Source: JBBIWA01 sp037439425
GTDB taxonomy: Bacteria; Acidobacteriota; Blastocatellia; RBC074
Length of the DNA: 35,114 bases
Assembly: GCA_037439425.1 (NCBI GenBank)
Contig: JBBIWA010000063.1
Span: 1 to 35,114, forward strand
Reading direction: 5' to 3'
Part shown: positions 23,359-31,578 of the stretch, piece by piece
How positions within the stretch are numbered: the first letter of the stretch is position 1
How the letters are laid out: every line of letters begins with the position of its first letter
Translations under genes and position numbers: made by a program
The notes under the pieces: model-generated
What the model was told of the DNA's origin: nothing
Databases searched by the model: none
What the model saw: only the letters and a program-made list of their open reading frames with translations

Positions 23359-23667
23359 GTGCTGTTGCTCAATGAAAGTACGAAGCGCAATCAGGAGGGG
23401 CTAACAGAGTTGCAAAAGGAAGTGCGCGATCTGTCGCGCTCGACGGATCAGAACTTTCAGCGCCTGCAAACCGCTTTTGAGCGTCTGGCTTATGAGGTGA
23501 AACGGTTAGAAGGTGAATTGCGGCACTCGCGCGCGCGAGAAGCTGATGCCCGTGAAGAGCTTCGGCTGGAAATAGAGAACCGACTCCTGAAGGCGGCTCT
23601 TCAGTTGCCCCCTGCCGGTGAGGATCAGAGGAGCCATTCATGTCGCGCTGCGACGCGGGAGAGATGA
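23359..23667 (+). CDS. Coiled-coil protein with 3' end rewritten by a repeat module
   Basis: From a GTG at 23359 (102 codons) the frame runs LLNESTKRNQEGLTELQKEV, FERLAYEVKRLEGELRHSRA, a long coiled coil, with no recognised family. There is no good Shine-Dalgarno; translation may be coupled to the upstream gene, whose stop is 13 bases before. The last 12 or so codons (RSHSCRAATRER) and the stop lie inside the head of leader module D at 23630, so the original C-terminus was probably lost when the module arrived. Confidence 0.55.
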   Translation: MLLLNESTKRNQEGLTELQKEVRDLSRSTDQNFQRLQTAFERLAYEVKRLEGELRHSRAREADAREELRLEIENRLLKAALQLPPAGEDQRSHSCRAATRER

Positions 23668-23868
23668 TGAAACCCTCACGAGCGCACGCTGATCTAGCGT
23701 GCAAGATCTTCAGCCCCAATGAGCACGCAAGGATGCGTGCGTACCCAGGGATTCTCCGCAGGAGCCTGGGAGCGCACGCTTGCGAGCGTGCTCGCTCTGC
23801 GGTAATGGCTTGCTTAACGAAGCCAAGCACGCAAGGATGCGTGCCTGCCCAGGGATTTTCCGCAGGAG
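23630..23868 (+). repeat. Palindromic leader module, copy D (tandem pair)
   Basis: Head GGAGCCATTCATGTCGC (23630-23646), first unit to 23764 ending ATTCTCCGCAGGAG, second unit 23765-23868 beginning CCTGGGAGCGCACGC and ending GGATTTTCCGCAGGAG. Hairpins GCACGCTTGCGAGCGTGC and GCACGCAAGGATGCGTGC are intact in the second unit. No gene starts after it; a terminator follows at once. Confidence 0.85.
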
Positions 23869-23871
23869 CGA

Positions 23872-23905
23872 AAAAGACGACGATTCTTAGTGATCGTCGT
23901 CTTTT
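23872..23905. terminator. Bidirectional intrinsic terminator
   Basis: Perfect 13-bp stem AAAAGACGACGAT (23872-23884) / ATCGTCGTCTTTT (23893-23905) with 8-base loop; the A-run and T-run make it work in both directions. It closes the plus-strand coiled-coil genes; the minus-strand AtuA-like gene ends about 170 bases to its right. Confidence 0.8.
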
Positions 23906-24073
23906 CTATCTGATCTAGGTAGGCTGGGCGCAGCGACCAACCCAGCAGCCTTCAATCAAGAGCACAACTTGCACAAGCTAACGCTCACGAATGTGGCAAG
24001 CTATTTAATAATGTGGCAGCGCCACCGATTGCCTCTGCGTTCTCGGCGCCCTCCGCGGTTATCTTCGCAGGAG
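23906..24073. other. Gap with second 39-base repeat
   Basis: Contains repeat copy 2 (23965-24003) and, near 24029-24070, a degenerate TCTGCGTTCTCGGCGCCCTC stretch like the cytosine/thymine-rich CTTCGTG motifs at 3650 and 31325. No gene. Confidence 0.45.
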
Positions 24074-25432
24074 TTAAACTGCCATCACAGTTATTTGAGG
24101 CGAGACCTCTGACTTCGGGATCAGCGCCGGCCAGTAGGCTACGATCTCTTCGACTTTCGGTCGTCCGCTGCCGAAGCCCGTGACTGTTGGTGGGCCATTG
24201 AGCGCCAGCGGTGCCAGCTCTTTGGTGAAGCGTTCTACAGCGGCCTTGTTTTCTGAGCGCACGCCGATGCGCAAAGCTACCTCAGCCAAATCCGGCGAGG
24301 GCTCGCCCGCCAGGCTGCCGTGCAATGCATTGGCGCCGACGAACTGTGAAACTATTTCGTCGAACTTCAAACCCAGCGCCTCAAGTCGCCGCCGCAAGAT
24401 AGTGTCGGCAGCTTTGGCCTTCTTGTAGGCATCTGGCCAGGAGTAGAGGAGCAGGCCAGAGGCCTTGTAGCCGGCAAAGTAACTGATCGAGACTTTATAG
24501 AGGTCGGTCGCTGGCCGGCCCTTGATCCCAGAGACGCGCACCCGATCGGGTCCGGCCTGCTCCAGTTTGATAGTCGTAAAATCAGCGATGCAATCCGGGG
24601 TGATGTACTCGCGCGGATCGCTCATCTCGTACATCAACTGCTCGGTGATGGCAGCAACTGTGATGCGCCCGCCCGTGCCTTCGTGTTTGGTCACAATGAA
24701 AGTGCCATCCGCGTGAGCTTCAACAATAGGGTAGCCGATGTCCCACATCTCGGGGATGAGCTCCCAATCCACCTGGCAGTTACCGCCAGTGCATTGGGCG
24801 CCGCATTCGATAATGTGTCCGGCAATAGTGCCTGCCGCCAAGCGATCCCAATCATCGCGCGCCCATTTGAATTCGTGCATCATCGGGCCGAGGGTCAAGC
24901 CCGTGTCGGTCGAGCGGCCAGTGATGACGATGTGCGCTCCCTGATCGAGCGCCTCAGCGATAGGAGCACCACCGAAGTAGACATTGGCGCTCTGCACCCG
25001 CTCGCGAATCGCTGAGAGCGGTTGGCCTGTCTCCATATTCTTCAGCTCGATGCCGCGCGCAAGCAGCTCATCAAGCCGGTTCATCAGGTCATCGCCTGCG
25101 ACGATGCCGATCTTGACTTTGCCAGACAGGCCCAGCTTGCGCACTACCTCAGCGACCGCTTCGCTGCAAGCTTGCGGGTTGACGCCGCCCGCGTTGGCCA
25201 CGACTTTGATGTTGCGCTCGACACAAGCGGGCAGAATGCGTTCGATGATCGGCACGAAATCACGGGCATAGCCAGCGCGCGGATCGCGCGAGCGCTGCTT
25301 CTGCATAATGGACATCGTGATCTCAGCCAGATAGTCGAGCGTGAGATAGTCAATGGGACCGCGTTCGACCAGTTGAATGGGGGCTTCCAGCCAGTCACCC
25401 CAGAAACCTTGTCCGTTAGCTATTCTGATCAT
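24074..25432 (-). CDS. Acyclic terpene utilisation AtuA-like protein (DUF1446)
   Basis: A 452-residue cytosolic protein of the AtuA/DUF1446 family. Markers: RIANGQGFWGDW at the start, then GPIDYLTLDYLAEITMSIM, VVANAGGVNP, IVITGRSTDTGLTLGPMMHEF and GYKASGLLLYSW. ATG 25432 overlaps the end of the crotonase gene by 17 bases, so they are co-translated; an upstream in-frame start would extend further into that gene. In pseudomonads AtuA is required for growth on citronellol/geranyl compounds, with no established reaction. Its presence beside acyl-CoA carboxylase subunits, a crotonase and an acyl-CoA dehydrogenase matches that pathway in content. The substrate in this organism is not proven. Confidence 0.88.
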   Translation of the reverse strand: MIRIANGQGFWGDWLEAPIQLVERGPIDYLTLDYLAEITMSIMQKQRSRDPRAGYARDFVPIIERILPACVERNIKVVANAGGVNPQACSEAVAEVVRKLGLSGKVKIGIVAGDDLMNRLDELLARGIELKNMETGQPLSAIRERVQSANVYFGGAPIAEALDQGAHIVITGRSTDTGLTLGPMMHEFKWARDDWDRLAAGTIAGHIIECGAQCTGGNCQVDWELIPEMWDIGYPIVEAHADGTFIVTKHEGTGGRITVAAITEQLMYEMSDPREYITPDCIADFTTIKLEQAGPDRVRVSGIKGRPATDLYKVSISYFAGYKASGLLLYSWPDAYKKAKAADTILRRRLEALGLKFDEIVSQFVGANALHGSLAGEPSPDLAEVALRIGVRSENKAAVERFTKELAPLALNGPPTVTGFGSGRPKVEEIVAYWPALIPKSEVSPQITVMAV

Positions 25433-26204
25433 TTTCACGAAAGTCGGTAAAAGTGCCGTGACGACCGGCGCCACGGGCAAACCTGGTTGCGCCGATGATA
25501 GCTTCGGCCTGGATAGCCTTCAAACCATGATTGAATTCATTGGCGAGCGCCTGATCAAACGGCAGATCGCATTGCTCATAGGCTGAGAGCCGGTCATGAC
25601 GCAGGCAGAGTTGAGGAAAGCGTGCGATTTCGTGCGCCAGCTTTTCAGCTTCCTGTCGCGCCCTTCCTTTCGGCACGACGCGATTAGCAAGCCCTATCTT
25701 AAGCGCTTCCTGCGCATCCACCGGTCGCCCGGTCAAAATCAAATCGAGAGCACGACTGAGTCCGATCAGGCGCGGCAAACGAATTGTGCCGCCATCGAGC
25801 AAGGGCACACCCCAACGGCGGCAGAAGACTCCCATCACCGCGTCTTCTTCAACCACGCGCAGATCACACCACAGAGCAAGTTCCAGGCCGCCTGCCACTG
25901 CATAACCAGCGATAGCCGCGATGACAGGTTTTGACAGTAGCATCCGCGTCGGCCCCAGCGGCCCATCACCGGTTGGCTCAGCTCTGTTCCCTTGACCAGC
26001 AGAAATAGCTTTAAGATCAGCTCCTGCGCAGAAGGTGCCATGATCGCCGAAAAGTACACCGACCAGCGCCTGCTCGTCCGCCTCGAATTGGCGGAAGGCA
26101 TCAGCAAGCGTGCGGGCTGTCTCGCGGTCTACAGCATTGCGTACCTCCGGGCGGCTCAGGATAACTGTGGTGACAGGGCCGTTCTTCTCGATTCTTACTA
26201 TCAT
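25416..26204 (-). CDS. Enoyl-CoA hydratase/isomerase (crotonase) family protein
   Basis: A 262-residue crotonase. Oxyanion-hole segments FCAGADLKAIS and AVAGGLELALWCDLRV are clear, and the latter keeps the first catalytic glutamate (GLEL, equivalent of rat hydratase Glu144). The second glutamate (Glu164, in FGQPE) is replaced: here the segment reads MGVFCRRWGVPLLDGGTIRL, with Cys at that place and an Asp nine positions later. That RRWGVPLxDGGT signature marks a common crotonase subgroup that need not be a standard hydratase. The first gene of a minus-strand pair with the AtuA-like gene, divergent from the carboxylase genes with 99 bases between. Confidence 0.87.
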   Translation of the reverse strand: MIVRIEKNGPVTTVILSRPEVRNAVDRETARTLADAFRQFEADEQALVGVLFGDHGTFCAGADLKAISAGQGNRAEPTGDGPLGPTRMLLSKPVIAAIAGYAVAGGLELALWCDLRVVEEDAVMGVFCRRWGVPLLDGGTIRLPRLIGLSRALDLILTGRPVDAQEALKIGLANRVVPKGRARQEAEKLAHEIARFPQLCLRHDRLSAYEQCDLPFDQALANEFNHGLKAIQAEAIIGATRFARGAGRHGTFTDFRENDQNS

Positions 26205-26303
26205 AAGCGACCTGGAAAGTAGAGATTGCCATTGACAAGAGATCAGACGGCCATTACTTTCTCAGAATCTTGAAGTGCCGTCAATGATTCAGAGGTCAAC
26301 TCG
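26205..26303. promoter_or_regulatory. Divergent intergenic region between crotonase and carboxylase genes
   Basis: A 99-base gap that must hold promoters for the AtuA-like/crotonase pair (minus) and for the carboxylase/dehydrogenase set (plus). AGAGGT (26291-26296) is the plus-strand Shine-Dalgarno. I could not find a convincing operator palindrome; a shared regulator is plausible but its gene is not in the window. Confidence 0.4.
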
Positions 26304-27902
26304 ATGCAACCGATCAAATCTCACGTCAAGCTGCAATCGGAATCTTACCAGGCCAATTATGCAGCCAATCTGGCCAGTGTCGAAAGACTCAAAGCGGAGC
26401 TGGCCAATTCGATCAAAGGCGGCGGCGAGAAGTATGTCAAGCGTCATCTGGCCAGAGGCAGACTCCTACCGCGCGAGCGCATCGAGATGCTGCTGGATGA
26501 AGGCTCCTACTTTCTCGAGATCGCGCCGCTGGCAGGTATCGGAATGGAGAACGAATTTGTCGGTGCCGGCGTGGTCGGTGGCATCGGCCTGGTTGCGGGG
26601 CGCGAGTGTATGATCGTCGCCAATGAAGCCACGGTCAAAGGCGGCGCGGTCAGCGAAATCGGTCAGCTCAAGAATCGCCGCTTGGCAGACATCGCCATGC
26701 AAAACCGCTTGCCCAGCATCTCGCTAGTTGAATCGGCTGGGGCAGACCTGCCCGTTCAGCATAAAATCTTCGTCCCCGGCGGGCGGGGATTTCGCGAGAT
26801 TACGCGACGCTCTAAAGAGCGCATTCCGAGCGTCTCGGTCGTGTTCGGCAATTCCACAGCCGGCGGCGCATATCTGCCGGGAATGTCTGATTACGTGATC
26901 ATGGTCAAGAAACAGGCGCAGGTCTTTCTGGGCGGCCCGCCGCTGGTCAAGATGGCTACGGGAGAAGTGGTAGACGAAGAATCGCTCGGTGGCGCAGAGA
27001 TGCACTCGAAGGTCTCTGGTCTTTCGGACTACCTGGCCGAGGATGAATTGGATGGGCTGCGCATCGCCCGCGACATCGTCAGCCATTTTTACCAGGGACC
27101 TGACTACCGGCCTCGCCCTGCTAGAGTGGAAGAGCCGCTTTATCCGGCTGATGAGTTACTGGGCATCGCCTCGGCCGATATTCGCATTCCCTTCGAGGTG
27201 CGGGAAGTGATTGCCCGGCTGGTGGACGGCTCCAGGTTCGATGAGTTCAAAGCGCGATACGGCCAGACCCTGGTTACCGGATTTGCTCACATTCACGGAT
27301 TTCTAGTTGGTATCCTGGCCAACAACGGCGTGCTGATTTCTGAGGCGGCAAACAAAGGCGCGCAATTCATTCAGCTTTGCAATCAACAGAACATTCCACT
27401 GCTCTTCTTGCAGAACATCACCGGCTTTATGGTCGGCCGGGCTTATGAAGAGACGGGCATCATTCGCAACGGAGCCAAGCTCATCAACGCGGTCTCGAAT
27501 TCTACTGTTCCGGCGATCACGGTTATGATTGGCGGTTCATACGGGGCAGGCAACTACGCCATGTGCGGGCGCGCCTATGAGCCACGCTTCCTCTTCACCT
27601 GGCCTAACCATCGCATCGCGGTCATGGGGCCGCAGCAACTTTCAGGGGTGATGGAGATCATCAAACGCGAGGCGGCAATTAAGCAGGGGCTGCCGGTTAA
27701 TGAAGCGGAAATCTCGGCGATGAAGAAAGCGCTGGAGGCTCAGATCGAGCGAGAGTCTGACCCTTACTTCGCCACGGCCAGGCTGTGGGACGATGGGATT
27801 ATTGATCCACGAGAGACGCGCACCATCCTGGCTATCTCATTCTCCATCGCCTGCAAGCAGCCAGTGCAGGGGACGATGGAGTGGGGAGTCTTCAGGCATT
27901 GA
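26304..27902 (+). CDS. Acyl-CoA carboxylase, carboxyltransferase (beta) subunit
   Basis: A 532-residue biotin-dependent carboxyltransferase; with the alpha subunit downstream it adds CO2 to an acyl-CoA. Typical motifs: RHLARGRLLPRERIEMLLD, VESAGADLPVQ, GNSTAGGAYLPGMSD, FLGGPPLVKMATGEVV, LLFLQNITGFMVG, and GGSYGAGNYAMCGRAYEPRF, MGPQQLSGVM. It groups by eye with methylcrotonyl-/geranyl-CoA carboxylase beta. In methylcrotonyl-CoA carboxylase the stretch after the SAGA-LP block usually reads like FGRIFYNQA, with aromatic side chains; here it is FREITRRSK, so a different or larger acyl group is possible. The start at ATG 26304 has AGAGGT seven bases upstream. Confidence 0.9.
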   Translation: MQPIKSHVKLQSESYQANYAANLASVERLKAELANSIKGGGEKYVKRHLARGRLLPRERIEMLLDEGSYFLEIAPLAGIGMENEFVGAGVVGGIGLVAGRECMIVANEATVKGGAVSEIGQLKNRRLADIAMQNRLPSISLVESAGADLPVQHKIFVPGGRGFREITRRSKERIPSVSVVFGNSTAGGAYLPGMSDYVIMVKKQAQVFLGGPPLVKMATGEVVDEESLGGAEMHSKVSGLSDYLAEDELDGLRIARDIVSHFYQGPDYRPRPARVEEPLYPADELLGIASADIRIPFEVREVIARLVDGSRFDEFKARYGQTLVTGFAHIHGFLVGILANNGVLISEAANKGAQFIQLCNQQNIPLLFLQNITGFMVGRAYEETGIIRNGAKLINAVSNSTVPAITVMIGGSYGAGNYAMCGRAYEPRFLFTWPNHRIAVMGPQQLSGVMEIIKREAAIKQGLPVNEAEISAMKKALEAQIERESDPYFATARLWDDGIIDPRETRTILAISFSIACKQPVQGTMEWGVFRH

Positions 27903-27979
27903 AGGGGTGAAGGATGAAGGTTGTGTCAGTAGCACGACCGTTAGGGAGTGCTTGAAAAACGATGAATGCAGGCTGAGGG

Positions 27980-29983
27980 ATGAAAGGGAAGTCTTTTCAT
28001 AAAATTCTCATTGCCAATCGCGGAGAGATTGCGCTGCGGATTATGCGCACGTGCCGCGCGCTGGGGATTGCCACCGTGGCCGTTTACTCAGATGCCGACC
28101 TTCGCTCTCCGCACGTGCGCTGGGCTGACGAAGCGGTGCATCTCGGGCCGCCGCCGAGCAAGGATTCTTACTTGAACATAGCCAAGATCCTCGAAGCGGC
28201 GCGACGGACAGAGGCTGAGGCCATTCATCCCGGCTACGGGTTCCTGGCGGAGAATGCGGAGTTCGCTGCTGCCTGCGAGGCAGCAGGTCTGACTTTTATC
28301 GGCCCATCGGCTGAGTTGATTCGGCAAATGGGACTGAAAAGCGTGGCGCGCAAAATAATGGCCGCGGCTTCGGTGCCCGTAGTCCCTGGCTATGATGGAG
28401 AAGACCAGAGTTTGGCGGCATTGCGCGATCAGGCCCGGCGCATCGGGTTTCCTCTGCTCATCAAAGCTTCTGCCGGTGGCGGCGGTAAGGGCATGCGGGT
28501 GGTGCGCGAGGAGGCCGAGTTTGATGTGGCGATTGAAGGGGCCAGGCGCGAAGCGGAGAAGGCTTTCGGCGATGGGAGGCTGCTTTTGGAGAAGTACATT
28601 GAGCAGGCGCGCCACGTCGAGTTTCAGATTCTCGGCGATCATCACGGCCATCTCGTTCACCTGTTTGAGCGAGAATGCTCTGTGCAAAGACGCCATCAAA
28701 AGATCATCGAAGAAAGCCCTTCTCCCGCGTTGAGCACAGAACTGCGCCAGCAGATGGGCGCGGCGGCGGTAACGGCCGGGCGTGCCATTGGTTACACCAA
28801 TGCGGGGACGGTGGAATTCATCCTCACCCCAGCGGGCGAGTTCTATTTCATTGAGGTGAATACGCGGTTGCAGGTCGAGCATCCGGTGACTGAAATGGTG
28901 ACCGGCCTCGATCTGGTCAAACTTCAAATCGAGATTGCTGAAGGCAAGCCGCTGCCCTTCAAGCAAGAAGATCTACGCCAGCAAGGGCACGCAATTGAAG
29001 CCAGGCTTTATGCCGAAGACCCGGCTCATGATTTTCTGCCTGCCACAGGGACAATTCTCGATTGGCAGTTGCCACCGGCGAGCGCAGGGCTGCGGATTGA
29101 TAGCGGCGTTGAGCAGCTGACTGAGGTCGGCATCTACTACGATCCGCTCCTGGCGAAATTGATCGCGTATGGAGAGGACAGAGAAGAGGCCTTGCGTCAG
29201 CTTGCCTATGGGCTGAAGCAATTGACCATTCAAGGAGTCCAGACCAATCAAGAATTTCTCTCCCGGCTGCTGGAGCATCCCGAGTTCCAGCGCGGCGCAT
29301 TCCACACCGGCTCTATCAATCAACATCTCGCTCAACTGATAGGGAAGGGGGATGAAACAAAAGACCGAGTGGCTGCTGCGGTTACGGTCCTGTATCAGCT
29401 CAAACTGCTGCAAGCTGAAAACCAGCTTCTTCCGCAGCTTGAGTTGAACTACCGCAATAATCCCTACCGTGATCCCTCGATGAAAGTGCAGGTGGGAGAA
29501 GACAAATACGAAGTCTCTTACCGCCACCTTGGTCAAGACAGGTATAAGGTTTCGGGCGATGGTTGGCAATTCGAAGCGCAAGTAGTATCTTTTCAGCCTG
29601 GCCGCCTGCGTTTGTCGCTAGATGGAGTGCAACGTCTCTTTCGAGTCGCCCAGGCAGGTGAGAGGTTTTATATTCATTCATCACTTGGTTATAGTGTTGT
29701 CAGCCGGCTCCCCAGATATCCGCAGCGTCAAGTTGCCGCTGAAGAGGAGACTGCCAATGCTCCGATGCCGGGACAGGTATTGAAGGTGCTGGTTTCCCCA
29801 GGGCAGCAGGTTGCTGAAGGAGAGGGGCTGCTCATCCTCGAAGCGATGAAAATGGAGCAGGTCATCAAGGCCACCACGGCGGGGATCGTCGAGGCTGTGC
29901 TGGTCAAGGAAGGCGAGCTCGTCACGCCTGGAGAGGCGCTGGTTCAGATCACATCGCAAGAATTGCAGGGACTGAAAGAGTGA
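27980..29983 (+). CDS. Acyl-CoA carboxylase, biotin carboxylase/biotin carrier (alpha) subunit
   Basis: A 667-residue protein. Biotin carboxylase half: ILIANRGEIALRIMRTC, HPGYGFLAENAEFA, ATP-grasp glycine loop KASAGGGGKGMRVV, and FIEVNTRLQVEHPVTEMVTG. C-terminal biotinyl domain has LLILEAMKMEQ with K624 as the biotinylated lysine. Domain layout is that of 3-methylcrotonyl-, propionyl- or geranyl-CoA carboxylase alpha chains (about 650-680 residues). It transfers carboxybiotin to the beta subunit encoded 77 bases upstream, in the same direction. The ATG at 27980 is right for MKGKSFHKILIANRGE; the Shine-Dalgarno (GAGG) is very close, so a less standard initiation context is noted. Confidence 0.92.
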   Translation: MKGKSFHKILIANRGEIALRIMRTCRALGIATVAVYSDADLRSPHVRWADEAVHLGPPPSKDSYLNIAKILEAARRTEAEAIHPGYGFLAENAEFAAACEAAGLTFIGPSAELIRQMGLKSVARKIMAAASVPVVPGYDGEDQSLAALRDQARRIGFPLLIKASAGGGGKGMRVVREEAEFDVAIEGARREAEKAFGDGRLLLEKYIEQARHVEFQILGDHHGHLVHLFERECSVQRRHQKIIEESPSPALSTELRQQMGAAAVTAGRAIGYTNAGTVEFILTPAGEFYFIEVNTRLQVEHPVTEMVTGLDLVKLQIEIAEGKPLPFKQEDLRQQGHAIEARLYAEDPAHDFLPATGTILDWQLPPASAGLRIDSGVEQLTEVGIYYDPLLAKLIAYGEDREEALRQLAYGLKQLTIQGVQTNQEFLSRLLEHPEFQRGAFHTGSINQHLAQLIGKGDETKDRVAAAVTVLYQLKLLQAENQLLPQLELNYRNNPYRDPSMKVQVGEDKYEVSYRHLGQDRYKVSGDGWQFEAQVVSFQPGRLRLSLDGVQRLFRVAQAGERFYIHSSLGYSVVSRLPRYPQRQVAAEEETANAPMPGQVLKVLVSPGQQVAEGEGLLILEAMKMEQVIKATTAGIVEAVLVKEGELVTPGEALVQITSQELQGLKE

Positions 29984-30074
29984 GAAGATGAAGGGATAAA
30001 GAGGATAAACTGGGTAGACCCACCTGTCCTTTTCACCCCTTCAGCTGCTCATCAAATTTGGGAGGACAGAGATT

Positions 30075-31247
30075 ATGCTAGAAGCTGTGGCTACTGAAGC
30101 TAAAGCAGAATATCCATATTTCACCGAAGAGCACCACATGTTGCGCCAGACTGTTAAGCAGTTTTGCCAGGCCGAGATCGCGCCGCACACCGAAGAGTGG
30201 GATGAGGCTGGTATCTTCCCGCGCGAGATCTTCAAGAAAGCTGCTGAGCTGGGGCTGTTTGGCATTCGCATTGATCCTCGCTGGGGCGGCAGCGGTTTGG
30301 ATTGGTGGGCGACGGCAGCCTATCTGGAAGGATTGTCCTATTGCAACAACGGTGGTGTTGGCATGGCGTTGATGGTGCAATCCGATATTACCTTGCCGGT
30401 GCTGGCCGAGCTGGGAACTGATGAGCAGAAGGAAGAATTTCTCAAGCCCGCCGTGGCGGGTGACCTCATTGCAGCATTGGGCATCAGCGAGCCGGGCGGC
30501 GGTTCCGATGTGGCGGCGATTAAGACGCGCGCGCGGATGGAAGGAGATGAATTCGTCATCTCCGGTCAGAAGCTGTGGATCACCAATGGCACCAGAGCAG
30601 ATTTCATCATCCTGGCGGTGCGCACTGGTGAAGAAAGCCATCGCGGCATCTCGCTGGTGCTTTTCCCTACCGATGTCAAAGGCTTCGCTGTCGGCAAGAA
30701 GCTGAAGAAAGTGGGCAATCTCTCTTCTGACACCGCTGAGCTATTTTTCGACAATTGCCGCATCCCGCAGCGTTACCTGCTAGGGGAATTGAATAAAGGG
30801 TTTTACTACACGATGCAAAACTTCCAGGGTGAGCGGCTGGCAGCATCCATCTCCGCCGTGGCGGTGATGGAGCGGGCGATGGAGCAGGCGATTGCCTACG
30901 GCAAGGAACGGATGGCCTTTGGGCGGCCAATCGGCGAGTTTCAGGTCTGGCGCCATCGCTTCGCCGAGCATTTGACTAGCATCGAAGCGGCCAAGTGGCT
31001 GACTTATCGCGCGCTGGATCTGGTCAATCGCGGAGAGCGCGCCGTCAGAGAGATTACTATGGCCAAGCTGTTTACCAGCGAGCTGTCTCAACGCGTGGCC
31101 TATGATTGTATGCAAATCTTCGGCGGCTTCGGCTACACCACAGAATATCCGATCAGCCGGATCTGGCGCGACGTGCGCTTGCATACGATCGGAGCTGGCA
31201 CTTCCGAGATCATGAAGGAGATTCTAGTCAAAGAGGAGAGACTGTAG
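30075..31247 (+). CDS. Acyl-CoA dehydrogenase
   Basis: A 390-residue FAD enzyme. Family motifs: GISEPGGGSDVAAIKTRA, WITNGTRADF, ERMAFGRPIGEFQVWRHRFAEH and CMQIFGGFGYTTEYPISRIWRD. The carboxyl end IGAGTSEIMKEIL has Gly-Ala where medium-chain enzymes have Tyr-Glu, so the base is not at the MCAD position; E253 in FQGERLAASI matches the place used by isovaleryl-CoA and long-chain dehydrogenases. This fits a branched-chain or isoprenoid acyl-CoA substrate. GGGAGGA lies 9 bases before ATG 30075. It is the third gene after the carboxylase subunits and probably acts just before them in the pathway. Confidence 0.92.
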   Translation: MLEAVATEAKAEYPYFTEEHHMLRQTVKQFCQAEIAPHTEEWDEAGIFPREIFKKAAELGLFGIRIDPRWGGSGLDWWATAAYLEGLSYCNNGGVGMALMVQSDITLPVLAELGTDEQKEEFLKPAVAGDLIAALGISEPGGGSDVAAIKTRARMEGDEFVISGQKLWITNGTRADFIILAVRTGEESHRGISLVLFPTDVKGFAVGKKLKKVGNLSSDTAELFFDNCRIPQRYLLGELNKGFYYTMQNFQGERLAASISAVAVMERAMEQAIAYGKERMAFGRPIGEFQVWRHRFAEHLTSIEAAKWLTYRALDLVNRGERAVREITMAKLFTSELSQRVAYDCMQIFGGFGYTTEYPISRIWRDVRLHTIGAGTSEIMKEILVKEERL

Positions 31248-31411
31248 ACCTCAAGAAAAGATCCACCGCGCAGAGCACGCCGTCGCGAGGAGAGAATCAT
31301 TAGCCGGGTGAGCTTTTTCTCTTCCTTGCTTCGTGACGCTTGTTTCTTCGTGGTGGAATCACGGCCACACAAGCCTATAACCTCTCGCGCCTGAAGTCAG
31401 AGGACCGATAA

Positions 31412-31433
31412 CTACAGGCCACAGTGCCTGTAG
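31412..31433. repeat. 8-bp hairpin CTACAGGC/GCCTGTAG
   Basis: Perfect stem, loop CACAGT, 165 bases after the acyl-CoA dehydrogenase stop. No T-run. Might act as a 3' stem for that operon. Confidence 0.55.
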
Positions 31434-31478
31434 GGGTCATTCAGGTTGTCCTGGACGACACTCTGAAGCAATGAACCT

Positions 31479-31578
31479 CCTGGGAGCGCACGCTTGCGAG
31501 TGTGCTCGGTCTGCAGTAGTGGGTTACTGGGACGAAGATGAGCACGCAAGATGCGTGCGTACCCAGGGATTTCCCGAG
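31479..31578 (+). repeat. Palindromic leader module, copy E (upstream of coiled-coil gene)
   Basis: Core CCTGGGAGCGCACGC (31479-31493) and GCGTGCGTACCCAGG (31553-31567), 13 of 15 bases complementary, with inner hairpins at both arms. It ends GGATTTCCCGAGAA, and the ATG of the next gene is at 31587. Head reduced or missing. Confidence 0.8.

Noticed and set aside
23133..23667. The two coiled-coil frames as one frameshifted gene
   Set aside because: The first has a clean start and stop and ends in a charged tail, and the junction shows no homopolymer slip site. Two genes fit better, though a comparison with relatives would settle it.
23640..23918. 92-codon frame through module D
   Set aside because: It is translation of the palindromic repeat plus the terminator hairpin; composition is dictated by the repeat and it ends in the terminator.
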